From: an uncultured Duncaniella sp.
GTDB taxonomy: Bacteria > Bacteroidota > Bacteroidia > Bacteroidales > Muribaculaceae
Assembly: GCA_910576785.1 (NCBI GenBank)
Contig: CAJTJG010000001.1
Coordinates: forward strand, 1 to 64,000
DNA length: 64,000 nt
Direction: 5' to 3'
Of the stretch, positions 25,255-33,491 are shown one piece after another (the first letter of the stretch is position 1; every line of letters starts with the position of its first letter). The position numbers were made by a program, and so were the translations under genes. Under the pieces are notes generated by a model. It had not been told where the DNA came from and searched no databases. It saw nothing but the letters and a program-made list of their open reading frames with translations.

Positions 25255-25778
25255 ATCACCTTGGGCGGAGACATCAGATAGCAAGATTGCTTTGGGTTAT
25301 ATGCTGGGGGCTCTTTGCTGTTTGGTTGCCACGTAGCTTAGGTTCCGGATGGAAACGTTTGTTGCTTAAGCTCTTTGGAGCAAAAATATCAAAAAAGGCA
25401 GTAGTATATAGCACCGCCAAAGTATATTATCCTGCAAATCTTATAATGGATGATTATGCATGTCTGGCATCCGGGGTTGATTGCTATAATGTAGCGCCTA
25501 TACATATCGGCAGGTTTGCAACTGTTAGCCAGGGGGCTTTTCTTTGCACTGCGTCACATGACATATCATCGGCTGGTCATAAACTGATCACAGCTCCGGT
25601 TAAGATTTGTGATCAGGCTTGGGTTGGGGCGAAGGCATATGTCGGTATGGGGGTGACTGTCGGTGAGGGGGCTGTTGTCGGGGCGACGGCATCGGTGTAT
25701 AAGGATGTGGAACCATGGACTGTCGTCGGTGGAAATCCGGCTAAATTCATAAAGAAGAGAGTTATCAAAGATGCTTGA
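25236..25778 (+). CDS. WcaF-like colanic-acid-type acetyltransferase
   Basis: This 180-residue hexapeptide-repeat enzyme starts at GTG 25,236 (or GTG 25,251) and overlaps the previous gene. The N-terminal WVICWGLFAVWLPRSLGSGWKRLLLKLFGAKI is characteristic of putative colanic acid acetyltransferases of the WcaF/WcaB kind. The beta-helix follows, with CTASHDISSAGHKLITAPVK containing the catalytic His. It ends in TVVGGNPAKFIKKR. It probably O-acetylates a sugar in the EPS repeat. Its stop overlaps the next start by eight bases. Confidence 0.82.
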   Translation: MEEKYVNHLGRRHQIARLLWVICWGLFAVWLPRSLGSGWKRLLLKLFGAKISKKAVVYSTAKVYYPANLIMDDYACLASGVDCYNVAPIHIGRFATVSQGAFLCTASHDISSAGHKLITAPVKICDQAWVGAKAYVGMGVTVGEGAVVGATASVYKDVEPWTVVGGNPAKFIKKRVIKDA

Positions 25779-26664
25779 TCTGTCTGTTATAATCCTCACA
25801 AAGGATGAAAGTATGCATATACGGAGGTGTCTGGAGAATGTCAACCGTATTGCTCGGAAGGTGTATGTGATTGATTGTTTTTCGACGGATGGCACTCAGG
25901 AAATAGCGCGTGAACTTGGTGCTGAGGTGGTGGAGCATAAGTGGCCGGGGAATCAGGCTGAGCAGTTCAACTGGGCGCTTGATAACATACAGATTGACAC
26001 TGAGTGGATTCTCCGCCTCGATGCTGATGAGTATATGATGCCGGAATTGGTGGATGAGCTTCAGAGAGTTCTTCCCGTGATGCCTGATGCTGTGACGGGA
26101 GTTGTTTTTAAGCGGCGTCATATTTTCATGGATAAGTGGATGAAGGGTGGCATTTATCCGGTAAAAATCCTTCGTCTGTTCCGTCGGGGCTACGGAAGGT
26201 ATGAGCAGCGGCTGATGGATGAGCATGTGGTTCTGTCTGCAGGAGAGGAGTATGAATGTCAAAATGATTTCTGTGACCACAATCTCAACAATCTGTCATG
26301 GTTCTGTAAGAAACATGTGGATTATGCGGTAAGAGAGGCTGCCGAGTTGCTTGACCTCGAATTCGGTCTGACAAGTCATTCTACAGCAGGAAAGCTTTCC
26401 GAGCAGGCCAATGCCAAGCGCCGGAAGAAGCATTCCTATGCCCGCAAGCCGCTGTTCTGGCGGTCGTTCGCTTATTTTATGTACCGGTATTTCCTTAAGG
26501 GTGGCTGGCGTGATGGCAAGGAGGGGTTTATCTTTACCTTCATTCAGGGATGGTGGTACCGCACGCTGGTGGATGCGAAGATCTATGAGATCAAGAGGAA
26601 GTGTGGGGAGGATCCGGAAAGGATCAAGTCTTTGCTTGAGACTGAGTACGGTGTGCGTTTCTGA
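25771..26664 (+). CDS. Glycosyltransferase family 2 (WaaE/KdtX-like)
   Basis: The GT-A fold opens with LSVIILTKDESMHIRRCLENV. The first Asp of the donor site is in VIDCFSTDGTQEIARELGA and the DxD-type motif is in ILRLDADEYMMPE near residue 92. FKRRHIFMDKWMKGGIYPVKILRLFRRG is typical of the WaaE-like subgroup. A C-terminal amphipathic region (LFWRSFAYFMYRYFLKGGWRDGKEGF) probably touches the membrane. The 297-residue length is normal. It is an inverting transferase acting on the lipid-linked repeat unit; the sugar is unknown. Confidence 0.85.
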   Translation: MLDLSVIILTKDESMHIRRCLENVNRIARKVYVIDCFSTDGTQEIARELGAEVVEHKWPGNQAEQFNWALDNIQIDTEWILRLDADEYMMPELVDELQRVLPVMPDAVTGVVFKRRHIFMDKWMKGGIYPVKILRLFRRGYGRYEQRLMDEHVVLSAGEEYECQNDFCDHNLNNLSWFCKKHVDYAVREAAELLDLEFGLTSHSTAGKLSEQANAKRRKKHSYARKPLFWRSFAYFMYRYFLKGGWRDGKEGFIFTFIQGWWYRTLVDAKIYEIKRKCGEDPERIKSLLETEYGVRF

Positions 26665-26735
26665 GATATTCCATAATACTTAGCAAATTCAGTAATTTAC
26701 AAACAAGGTTTTCGAGCCTTTATCATTTTGGGGAA

Positions 26736-27494
26736 ATGAAGATTTCTATTATTACAACTACATTCAACAGCGGGGCGACTGTCCGTGACACTATGGAGAG
26801 TGTGCTCTCGCAGAGCTATCCTGATTTTGAACATATTATTGTTGACGGTGCTTCGAAGGATAATACGCTTGACATAGTGCGCGAGCTCGAGCCTCGCTAC
26901 GGCGGACGTCTGAAGTGGATAAGTGAACGTGACCACGGCATTTATGATGCGATGAACAAGGGTATAGGCATGGCTACGGGTGATGTTGTTGGTATATTGA
27001 ATTCCGATGATTTCTTTACCGGGCCGGGTATCCTCAGCAAGGTGGCGATGGAGTTCAGGGATGATGATGTGGATGCCGTGTATGGCGATATCCATTTCGT
27101 CAACAGTGATGATCTCTCGCATTGCGTGCGCTATTATTCATCAAGCCGGTTTGCCCGCTGGCAGATGCTTTTCGGTATCCAACCGGCGCATCCGTCTTTC
27201 TATTGCCGCCGGAGCGTGTATTCTGAACTTGGTGCTTTTGATATCGCTTTTCCGGTAGCGGCTGATTTCGAGCATATGCTCAGGTTGATATATATCCACC
27301 GTATCAGGACACGTTATATAAGGACTGATTTTGTGACGATGCGCACGGGGGGAGCTTCCACCAACGGTCTGCGAAGCCATCTGCGCATATTGCGCGACCA
27401 TTACCGTGCCTATAACAAGCATGGTCTCGTGATGGCGCAGCTGTTTGACTGGCTGCGCTATCCCGTCAAGGTGATGCGACTGATACAGCACTGA
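26736..27494 (+). CDS. Glycosyltransferase family 2
   Basis: The 252-residue GT-A enzyme begins MKISIITTTFNSGATVRDTM. It shows IIVDGASKDNTLDIV (residue 36 onward) and the donor/metal motif GILNSDDFF near residue 90. ISERDHGIYDAMNKGIGMATG is the standard following segment in colanic-acid-type GT2 enzymes. AHPSFYCRRSVYSELGAFD is the acceptor-side motif. It is separated from the previous gene by 71 bases with no clear promoter and is presumably part of the same operon. Confidence 0.87.
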   Translation: MKISIITTTFNSGATVRDTMESVLSQSYPDFEHIIVDGASKDNTLDIVRELEPRYGGRLKWISERDHGIYDAMNKGIGMATGDVVGILNSDDFFTGPGILSKVAMEFRDDDVDAVYGDIHFVNSDDLSHCVRYYSSSRFARWQMLFGIQPAHPSFYCRRSVYSELGAFDIAFPVAADFEHMLRLIYIHRIRTRYIRTDFVTMRTGGASTNGLRSHLRILRDHYRAYNKHGLVMAQLFDWLRYPVKVMRLIQH

Positions 27495-27504
27495 TAAAAA
27501 CTCA

Positions 27505-27708
27505 GAGTTGCTATATACAAATCCAAATATTGCCAATCTGCCTACACTTGCTGAGACTGTAGGTATTCTTAGAGATGCCGTTCAGTAAATTCCGGTAATA
27601 CATAGAGGTGCGTTCACTCCAATTCTTGAAGCAGAGGATATGAGCATTCTGACAAGAACGGATACTATGTATAGCATCAAGACTGATATTAAAGATATCA
27701 AGAAGTAA
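27505..27708 (+). pseudogene. Degenerate gene remnant with one in-frame stop
   Basis: One frame reads ELLYTNPNIANLPTLAETVG, ends at a TAA after DAVQ, then continues IPVIHRGAFTPILEAEDMS and DTMYSIKTDIKDIKK to a second TAA. The protein-like composition across the internal stop suggests a decayed gene of at least 68 codons. I cannot identify the parent family. It sits between the last glycosyltransferase and gmd, a likely recombination joint between the variable and nucleotide-sugar parts of the locus. Confidence 0.35.
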
Positions 27709-27762
27709 AATAAAGAATCACCTGGTAAATAATCATTATCACAAAGGCTTAACAATAAATAT

Positions 27763-28854
27763 ATGAAAACAGCACTTATCACAGGAATCACCGGTCAGGA
27801 CGGTAGTTTTTTAGCCGAACTTTTGCTCGGGAAGGGCTATGATGTGCACGGCACTATCCGCCGGTCGTCAGTGGACTTCCGCGAGCGTATCGCCCATCTT
27901 GAAGGTCACAGGAATTTCCATCTGCATTACGCGGATCTTGGTGACTCGATGTCGATCATTCAGGTACTTAACAAGGTAAGACCGGATGAGGTTTATAACC
28001 TTGCCGCGCAGAGTCATGTCCAGGTGTCATTTGATTCGCCGGAGTTTACCGCTGATGTGGATGCCACGGGTGTGCTCCGTATCCTTGAGGGAATACGTCA
28101 GTGTGGATTGGCCGACACATGCCGGTTTTATCAGGCATCAACTTCCGAACTTTACGGTAAGGTGGAGGAAGTGCCTCAGAATGAGAAAACTCCGTTTCAT
28201 CCCTATTCTCCTTATGCCGTGGCCAAGCTCTATGGATTCTGGATTGTCAAGGAGTATCGTGAGGCCTACAATATGTTCGCTTGCTCCGGAATACTCTTCA
28301 ATCACGAGTCGGAGCGTCGTGGCGAGACATTTGTCACCCGCAAGATAACTCTTGCTGCGGCCCGTATAGCACAGGGCAAGCAGGATAAGCTTTACCTCGG
28401 CAATTTGTCGTCGCTCCGTGACTGGGGTTATGCAAAAGACTATGTGGAGTGCATGTGGCTTATACTCCAGCAGCCCAAACCGCAGGACTTTGTTATCGCA
28501 ACGGGTGAGCAGCATTCGGTGCGTGAGTTCTGTCTCTATGCATTCCGCCGAGCGGGCATTGAATTGCGTTTCGAGGGAGAGGGCGAAAATGAAAAAGGCA
28601 TTGATGTCAAGACCGGCAAGACCGTGATTGAGGTTTCTCCTGACTTCTACCGTCCGACAGATGTCGTCAATCTGTGGGGTGATCCTTCGAAGGCACGAAT
28701 CGAGCTGGGCTGGGATCCCGCTAAGAAGACATCGTTCGAGCAGCTTGTCAATCTGATGGTGGATGCAGATATGGCAAAGGTGGCGGTGGAGCGTGCCGGT
28801 GAGCAGGTGAAGACAAATCTGGCAGAGTATCTTGAAAAGGGTATTGTGAAATGA
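27763..28854 (+). CDS. gmd: GDP-mannose 4,6-dehydratase
   Basis: It converts GDP-D-mannose to GDP-4-keto-6-deoxymannose, the first step to GDP-L-fucose. The Rossmann signature GITGQDGSFLAELLL is at residues 7-21, followed by YDVHGTIRRSSVDFRERI. The catalytic Tyr151-Lys155 pair is in YSPYAVAK, and LFNHESERRGETFVTRKIT is diagnostic of Gmd. The 363-residue length is standard. Its stop overlaps the fcl start (ATGA). Product use: the GT11-like fucosyltransferase in the same locus. Confidence 0.96.
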   Translation: MKTALITGITGQDGSFLAELLLGKGYDVHGTIRRSSVDFRERIAHLEGHRNFHLHYADLGDSMSIIQVLNKVRPDEVYNLAAQSHVQVSFDSPEFTADVDATGVLRILEGIRQCGLADTCRFYQASTSELYGKVEEVPQNEKTPFHPYSPYAVAKLYGFWIVKEYREAYNMFACSGILFNHESERRGETFVTRKITLAAARIAQGKQDKLYLGNLSSLRDWGYAKDYVECMWLILQQPKPQDFVIATGEQHSVREFCLYAFRRAGIELRFEGEGENEKGIDVKTGKTVIEVSPDFYRPTDVVNLWGDPSKARIELGWDPAKKTSFEQLVNLMVDADMAKVAVERAGEQVKTNLAEYLEKGIVK

Positions 28855-29795
28855 TGGATAAGCAATCCAAGATATATGTGGCGGGCCACCGTGGAATGGT
28901 TGGCTCCGCCATTGTGCGCGAACTCAGACGTCAGGGATACAATAATATCATCACGCGTACACATGGGGAACTTGATCTTATAAATCAGCAGGCTGTCAAT
29001 GATTTCTTTGCTGCCGAGAGGCCTGAATATGTGTTTCTCGCAGCTGCCAAGGTGGGTGGTATAATAGCCAACTCCGAGCATCTGGCCGATTTCATGTATG
29101 ACAATATGATGCTTGAGATGAATGTGATCAATGCAGCATGGCGCAACGGATGCAAGAAACTGGAATTCCTCGGTTCATCGTGCATCTATCCGCGCATGGC
29201 GCCGCAACCTATGCCAGAGTCATGTCTGCTGACATCCGAATTGGAGAAAACCAACGAGGCTTACGCTCTTGCCAAAATCAGTGGTCTCAAATATTGCGAG
29301 TATCTCAACCGTCAGTACGGTACAGACTACATATCAGTCATGCCTACTAATTTATACGGCCCCAATGATAATTATCATCCTGAACACTCTCATGTGCTTC
29401 CGGCCCTTATCAGGCGTTTCCATGAGGCAAAGGAGCAGGGTTTGACGGAGGTAACCTGCTGGGGTGACGGATCTCCTTTGCGGGAGTTTCTCTATGTGGA
29501 TGATCTCGCCAATCTGTGTGTTTTCCTGATGAACAATTACAGCGGGAGTGAAACTGTCAATGCCGGAACCGGCAAGGAGCTTTCCATCAAGGAGCTTACC
29601 GAACTCGTGGCCTCGACAGTAGGATATGAGGGTAAGATACTGTGGGAGACCACACGTCCTAACGGTACACCCCGCAAACTGCTTGATGTGAGCAAAGCCA
29701 CCAAACTCGGTTGGACATATAAGACTGAGCTTGCTGACGGTGTACGTCTTGCATACGATGATTTTTTGAACAACCCGATGAGGGCCGAACGCTGA
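28851..29795 (+). CDS. fcl: GDP-L-fucose synthase
   Basis: An epimerase-reductase that turns the Gmd product into GDP-L-fucose using NADPH. The NADP site is GHRGMVGSAIVREL near residue 12. Tyr138-Lys142 are in YALAKISGLKYCEYLNRQYG. FLGSSCIYPRMAPQPMPE and MPTNLYGPNDNYHPEHSHVL are family hallmarks. The 314-residue length is normal. It is cotranscribed with gmd, and manC follows after 14 bases. Confidence 0.96.
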   Translation: MMDKQSKIYVAGHRGMVGSAIVRELRRQGYNNIITRTHGELDLINQQAVNDFFAAERPEYVFLAAAKVGGIIANSEHLADFMYDNMMLEMNVINAAWRNGCKKLEFLGSSCIYPRMAPQPMPESCLLTSELEKTNEAYALAKISGLKYCEYLNRQYGTDYISVMPTNLYGPNDNYHPEHSHVLPALIRRFHEAKEQGLTEVTCWGDGSPLREFLYVDDLANLCVFLMNNYSGSETVNAGTGKELSIKELTELVASTVGYEGKILWETTRPNGTPRKLLDVSKATKLGWTYKTELADGVRLAYDDFLNNPMRAER

Positions 29796-29809
29796 GTATA
29801 CATACGATA

Positions 29810-31147
29810 ATGCAGATAATACTTCTTTCCGGCGGGTCCGGTACCCGTCTGTGGCCCTTGTCAAATGACGCCCGTTCCAAGCAGTTTCTGAGACTGCTTG
29901 ATGTTGAAGGAACGGATATTCGCGAATCTATGGTGCAACGTGTCATGCGTCAAATCCGAGAAATTGGTATTGATGCAGATGTGACAGTAGCAACAAGTGT
30001 TTCGCAACAGGATTCGGTGATCGCCCAATTAGGCGAAGGTGTCAGTATTGTCACCGAGCCTTCACGCCGCGACACATTTCCGGCAATATGTCTTGCTTGT
30101 GAGTATCTTGCAAAGGAGAAGCAGTGTGCGGAGGATGAGATAGTGGTGGTGATGCCATGCGATCCCTATACAGAGACCGGTTATTTCGGGTGCATCAAGC
30201 GTATGGTGCAGAGTATCGCCGATGGATGTGCCGATATGATGGTTATGGGTATTTGTCCGACCTATCCATCGGAAAAATATGGATATGTAGTACCTGAAAA
30301 GGAATATACCGATGAGGTTATTGCTGTCAAGCGATTTACTGAGAAGCCTGATGTCCAAACTGCGGAGAAGCTTATTGCCGATGGTGCGTTGTGGAATGGG
30401 GGCGTGTTTGCATTCCGTCTCAGGTATCTTACGGCTATTTCTGACAAATATGTCTCGGCAAAATCATTCACTGAGGTTCGTGACCGTTATGATGAATTCC
30501 CTAAAATAAGTTTCGATTATGAGGTAGCTGAAAAGGCGACAAGCATAGGGATGGTAAAATTTTTGGGTAAATGGAAGGATCTTGGAACATGGAATACGTT
30601 GACTGATGAACTTCATTGTAAGAAGTATGGCAATGTGTTGACAGATGATACATGTGAAAATACCCATATATTCAATGAACTCGGTATCCCTCTGTTGTGT
30701 CTCGGCACAAAAGACCTTGTCATAGCGGCTTCGCCGGATGGTATTTTCGTTTCAGAAAAGAGTAAGAGTGAGAATATAAAGGGCTATGCTGCAGCTTTGA
30801 AAAACCGACCGATGTATGAAGAGCGTCGTTGGGGCAAATATAAGATTGTTGATTCTGTATGTTTTCCGGATGGATCTCAATCTCTAACCAAGCATGTCTC
30901 GCTTGATCCGGATTGCTCAATAAGCTATCATCGGCATGATTACCATGACGAAGTGTGGACAATCATAGATGGTGAGGGTGAGATAGTAATTGATGGCGTG
31001 CGTCGTAAAATCAAACGCGGTGATACTGTTGAAATACCAAAAGGATTTAAGCATGGCGTACATGCCTTGACATCACTATCATTTATCGAAGTGCAAACAG
31101 GCACAAAGCTTTCTGAGGAGGATATATATCGCTTCAGTTACGATTGA
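29810..31147 (+). CDS. manC: Mannose-1-phosphate guanylyltransferase / mannose-6-phosphate isomerase-like
   Basis: It makes GDP-mannose for gmd and for mannosyl transfer. The N-terminal nucleotidyltransferase has LLSGGSGTRLWPLSNDARSK (residues 5-23), VMPCDPYTETGYF and FTEKPDVQTAEKLI. The C-terminal cupin domain (from about residue 345) has SISYHRHDYHDEVWTII and VEIPKGFKHGVHAL, characteristic of type II phosphomannose isomerases. At 445 residues it is slightly shorter than the enterobacterial enzyme but complete in both domains. It is the last biosynthetic gene of the locus. Confidence 0.93.
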   Translation: MQIILLSGGSGTRLWPLSNDARSKQFLRLLDVEGTDIRESMVQRVMRQIREIGIDADVTVATSVSQQDSVIAQLGEGVSIVTEPSRRDTFPAICLACEYLAKEKQCAEDEIVVVMPCDPYTETGYFGCIKRMVQSIADGCADMMVMGICPTYPSEKYGYVVPEKEYTDEVIAVKRFTEKPDVQTAEKLIADGALWNGGVFAFRLRYLTAISDKYVSAKSFTEVRDRYDEFPKISFDYEVAEKATSIGMVKFLGKWKDLGTWNTLTDELHCKKYGNVLTDDTCENTHIFNELGIPLLCLGTKDLVIAASPDGIFVSEKSKSENIKGYAAALKNRPMYEERRWGKYKIVDSVCFPDGSQSLTKHVSLDPDCSISYHRHDYHDEVWTIIDGEGEIVIDGVRRKIKRGDTVEIPKGFKHGVHALTSLSFIEVQTGTKLSEEDIYRFSYD

Positions 31148-31192
31148 TAAATAGTTGATCCGCAAGGTGGGGTTGGATTGTTTGGCGGGGAT

Positions 31193-32362
31193 ATGTTTGT
31201 TTTGAGTGCAAGGTTCCGGCCGTCGCGTACTGATGGTGGTGAGGGGGCGGTGGTCTATACTGTACGCGAGGGGATGGCTCGGAAGGAGTTTACGTCGGCT
31301 GTTCGTGGCAGGGGGCCTGCGGTGTTTTCCGATTATGGCGGGCAGATCGCGTTTGATCTCAAGACGATATGTTGCGTTATAGAGGACCTTGTCCGGTCGG
31401 GGGTGGATTTTAACCTTGATGATATAGTTGAGCGAGGGGCCGATGCTGTGTTGGACTGCAATCCCTACAGGGAGCGTATTGCTTCGCTTGGCGATGGGTT
31501 CTGTGGTGTAGCCGGCGTTGTGAGGATCTCCCGCAGGTTTGTGAGTCGGGGTGTGAGTTCAGCGGTGGGGTGTCATGACATAAGGCTTCTCGACTATCTG
31601 GATGTACTTTCAGGAAGATTTGCTGCGGAGGGGAGGCGGATGGCCAGGTCGTTCGCAAGCCTGAGGCGTAGTCTGTCGGAATATATGAGCGGTGTTGCTG
31701 TCAGAGTGGCTGACGTTGATGCCGGTTTTGTCATTGGTTACAGGGATTTTCTTTCTGTCCGTGTGTCAGACAGTACGTGTGGCTTTTATCTCCGTACATT
31801 GCGGTCGGCTTTGGGGCATGCCGTAGAGGATGATGTGGCAGATATAAGGATCTGTTGGCGTGATGTCTGTACGGCAGGTTCAGGGGTCGCGTCGAAGAGT
31901 CTCGGTGACAGGGTTCTTGACCGCAAGGTATTGAGGGATATTGGGGAGCTTGATCTGTCGGCCGAGCCATTGCTTGAGCTTGTGCGTGATATGTTCATGT
32001 TCAGTGTCTATGGTCATGGAATCGAGTTGTCTGATCTTGCCAATCTGAAGAAGGAGAATCTCAGGGGTGAAAGGCTCTGTTATCATCGCAGGCAGGTGGG
32101 GAAGGCTGTGGAGGTGATGCTTGGGGATAAGTCAGCGGATATTATCCGGAAATATGCAGATGCGGACAGTCCGTATCTGCTGCCGATACTGAGGCGCGGG
32201 AGCAGGTGCTATGTATATGAGACTGTGAAGTCGAGTTTCTATAAATCCCTGAGAACCATAGGTGAAAGGCTTGTGCCCGGGATAAAACTGTCGTTCAGTA
32301 TGGCGAGGCCTTCATGGGAGCATCTGATGCAGGGTGCCAATCTCGCCGAGGTGCTGATATGA
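31193..32362 (+). CDS. Degenerate tyrosine recombinase, catalytically dead and C-terminally truncated
   Basis: The start at 31,193 (MFVLSARFRPSRTDGGEGA) aligns with the start of the intact recombinase at 7,232, and the two are related throughout. In the catalytic domain RDMFMFSVYGHGIELSDL has His275 where the active enzyme has Arg241. The HxxR region reads SMARPSWEH, keeping one Arg but with Pro for the following His. The protein stops 17 residues after that Arg, before the GH motif and the nucleophilic Tyr. It should still fold its DNA-binding domains. The frame is long and intact, so it may be kept as a DNA-binding regulator rather than being simple debris. It marks the 3' end of the EPS locus, 45 bases after manC. 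Confidence 0.75.
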   Translation: MFVLSARFRPSRTDGGEGAVVYTVREGMARKEFTSAVRGRGPAVFSDYGGQIAFDLKTICCVIEDLVRSGVDFNLDDIVERGADAVLDCNPYRERIASLGDGFCGVAGVVRISRRFVSRGVSSAVGCHDIRLLDYLDVLSGRFAAEGRRMARSFASLRRSLSEYMSGVAVRVADVDAGFVIGYRDFLSVRVSDSTCGFYLRTLRSALGHAVEDDVADIRICWRDVCTAGSGVASKSLGDRVLDRKVLRDIGELDLSAEPLLELVRDMFMFSVYGHGIELSDLANLKKENLRGERLCYHRRQVGKAVEVMLGDKSADIIRKYADADSPYLLPILRRGSRCYVYETVKSSFYKSLRTIGERLVPGIKLSFSMARPSWEHLMQGANLAEVLI

Positions 32363-32428
32363 GGCTTTGCGCTTGCCTCCTATGTCCACTTAGATGGGCG
32401 TATGGGGTATGGTTTGAGAAAAAAGCTG

Positions 32429-32436
32429 TATATTTG
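32429..32436 (+). promoter_or_regulatory. Promoter -7 box for the unknown gene at 32,470
   Basis: TATATTTG followed by C is a perfect TAnnTTTG. A TTTG lies at 32,413-32,416, but only 12 bases upstream instead of about 20. Transcription would start near 32,442, which excludes the longer frame start at 32,314. Confidence 0.55.
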
Positions 32437-32469
32437 CGATCGGATAGCCGTAGATACGCGGTGGTCCGT

Positions 32470-33471
32470 ATGCTGAATGAGGTGCCGATGAACAGAATCT
32501 TTGATATATCCGGTCTTGATGATCTGCGCGAATTCTTGCACAGCCAACCTGATGCTGACGTATTGCGTGAGAGGCTGTATGGTTTGTTCCTTGAATATTC
32601 ATGTTACAGCAATGCCGCGGAATGGAATGCCGCTGTGAGGATCTGCGAGGCTCTGGCTATCATGGGCTGGGGTGATCATGAGCCGTTGGAAGCAAGAAAG
32701 GGCAGATGGTTCAACGGGAATCCTGAGACGTGTTTCATCAACAGGGACGGGAAGGTCCGTTTTCTTGAGGCTGTATGGTCAAAGCGTAAGGATGGTCTGG
32801 CCATCGACTATGATATGTCGTTCGTTCATGGCGACAGGGAGCGAGCATACGATCCTCCTGTACGCTGCAAGGGGGGCACGGGCGCACCGCAGGATGTGAA
32901 GCTTTGCAGCCAGCGCAACTGGATAGCCAAGAATCCTATACGTATAGTGAGGGGGCTCGCCAATTGCTACGATAGTTCAAAACCGGTGGTAGAAAGTATG
33001 GACCGGGTGCTGACTCCGATGCTTAACCGGAAGATGCGTCCGGAATTGTATGGTGCGTCCATCGATTCAATCGTGCTGAACGTCTCATTCAGCTTTTATG
33101 ATAATTATCATTGCAAGACCAACTATATAATAGCCGATGAAACTCTCGGACTGAGGCAGCGGGACTTCTATCCTAAACTGCTTGAGATGTATACTGAGAA
33201 GGAGATCGATGACAATGGCTACTATCTGCGGAACCGTTTCACATACGGTCCATTTCGGAAGGATACCGGCTCGGTACGGGTGAACATCGTGCTTGAAAGG
33301 GAGTTCAGTCAACTGTCTGTACGCGATCAGAAACGATTGCTTGGTGAATATCTTCTCCATGCGGTGGAGCAAGTGGCCCGGCGGTTGGGGAGAAAGATCT
33401 GTTATGATTTTCAGCTGATGATATCCGATTTCCGGGCGGTGCTGAATGTATGGACCGGAGGAGCGGATTGA
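32470..33471 (+). CDS. Unknown protein downstream of the recombinase remnant
   Basis: I do not recognise this family. Starts at 32,470 (MLNEVPMNRIF) or 32,488 are chosen because the promoter box at 32,429 lies downstream of the longer possible start and the longer leader overlaps the recombinase frame. The protein of about 330 residues looks globular and soluble, with no signal peptide or membrane segments. Visible segments are a helical N-terminus (LREFLHSQPDADVLRERLYG), a middle region rich in aromatic and charged residues (SKRKDGLAIDYDMSFVHGDR) and a beta-rich C-terminal part (SIVLNVSFSFYDNYH, VRVNIVLEREF) ending in helices. It has its own promoter, so it is not part of the EPS operon in the strict sense. 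Confidence 0.65.
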   Translation: MLNEVPMNRIFDISGLDDLREFLHSQPDADVLRERLYGLFLEYSCYSNAAEWNAAVRICEALAIMGWGDHEPLEARKGRWFNGNPETCFINRDGKVRFLEAVWSKRKDGLAIDYDMSFVHGDRERAYDPPVRCKGGTGAPQDVKLCSQRNWIAKNPIRIVRGLANCYDSSKPVVESMDRVLTPMLNRKMRPELYGASIDSIVLNVSFSFYDNYHCKTNYIIADETLGLRQRDFYPKLLEMYTEKEIDDNGYYLRNRFTYGPFRKDTGSVRVNIVLEREFSQLSVRDQKRLLGEYLLHAVEQVARRLGRKICYDFQLMISDFRAVLNVWTGGAD

Positions 33472-33491
33472 CGGTCGGATTTTTTATTTTT

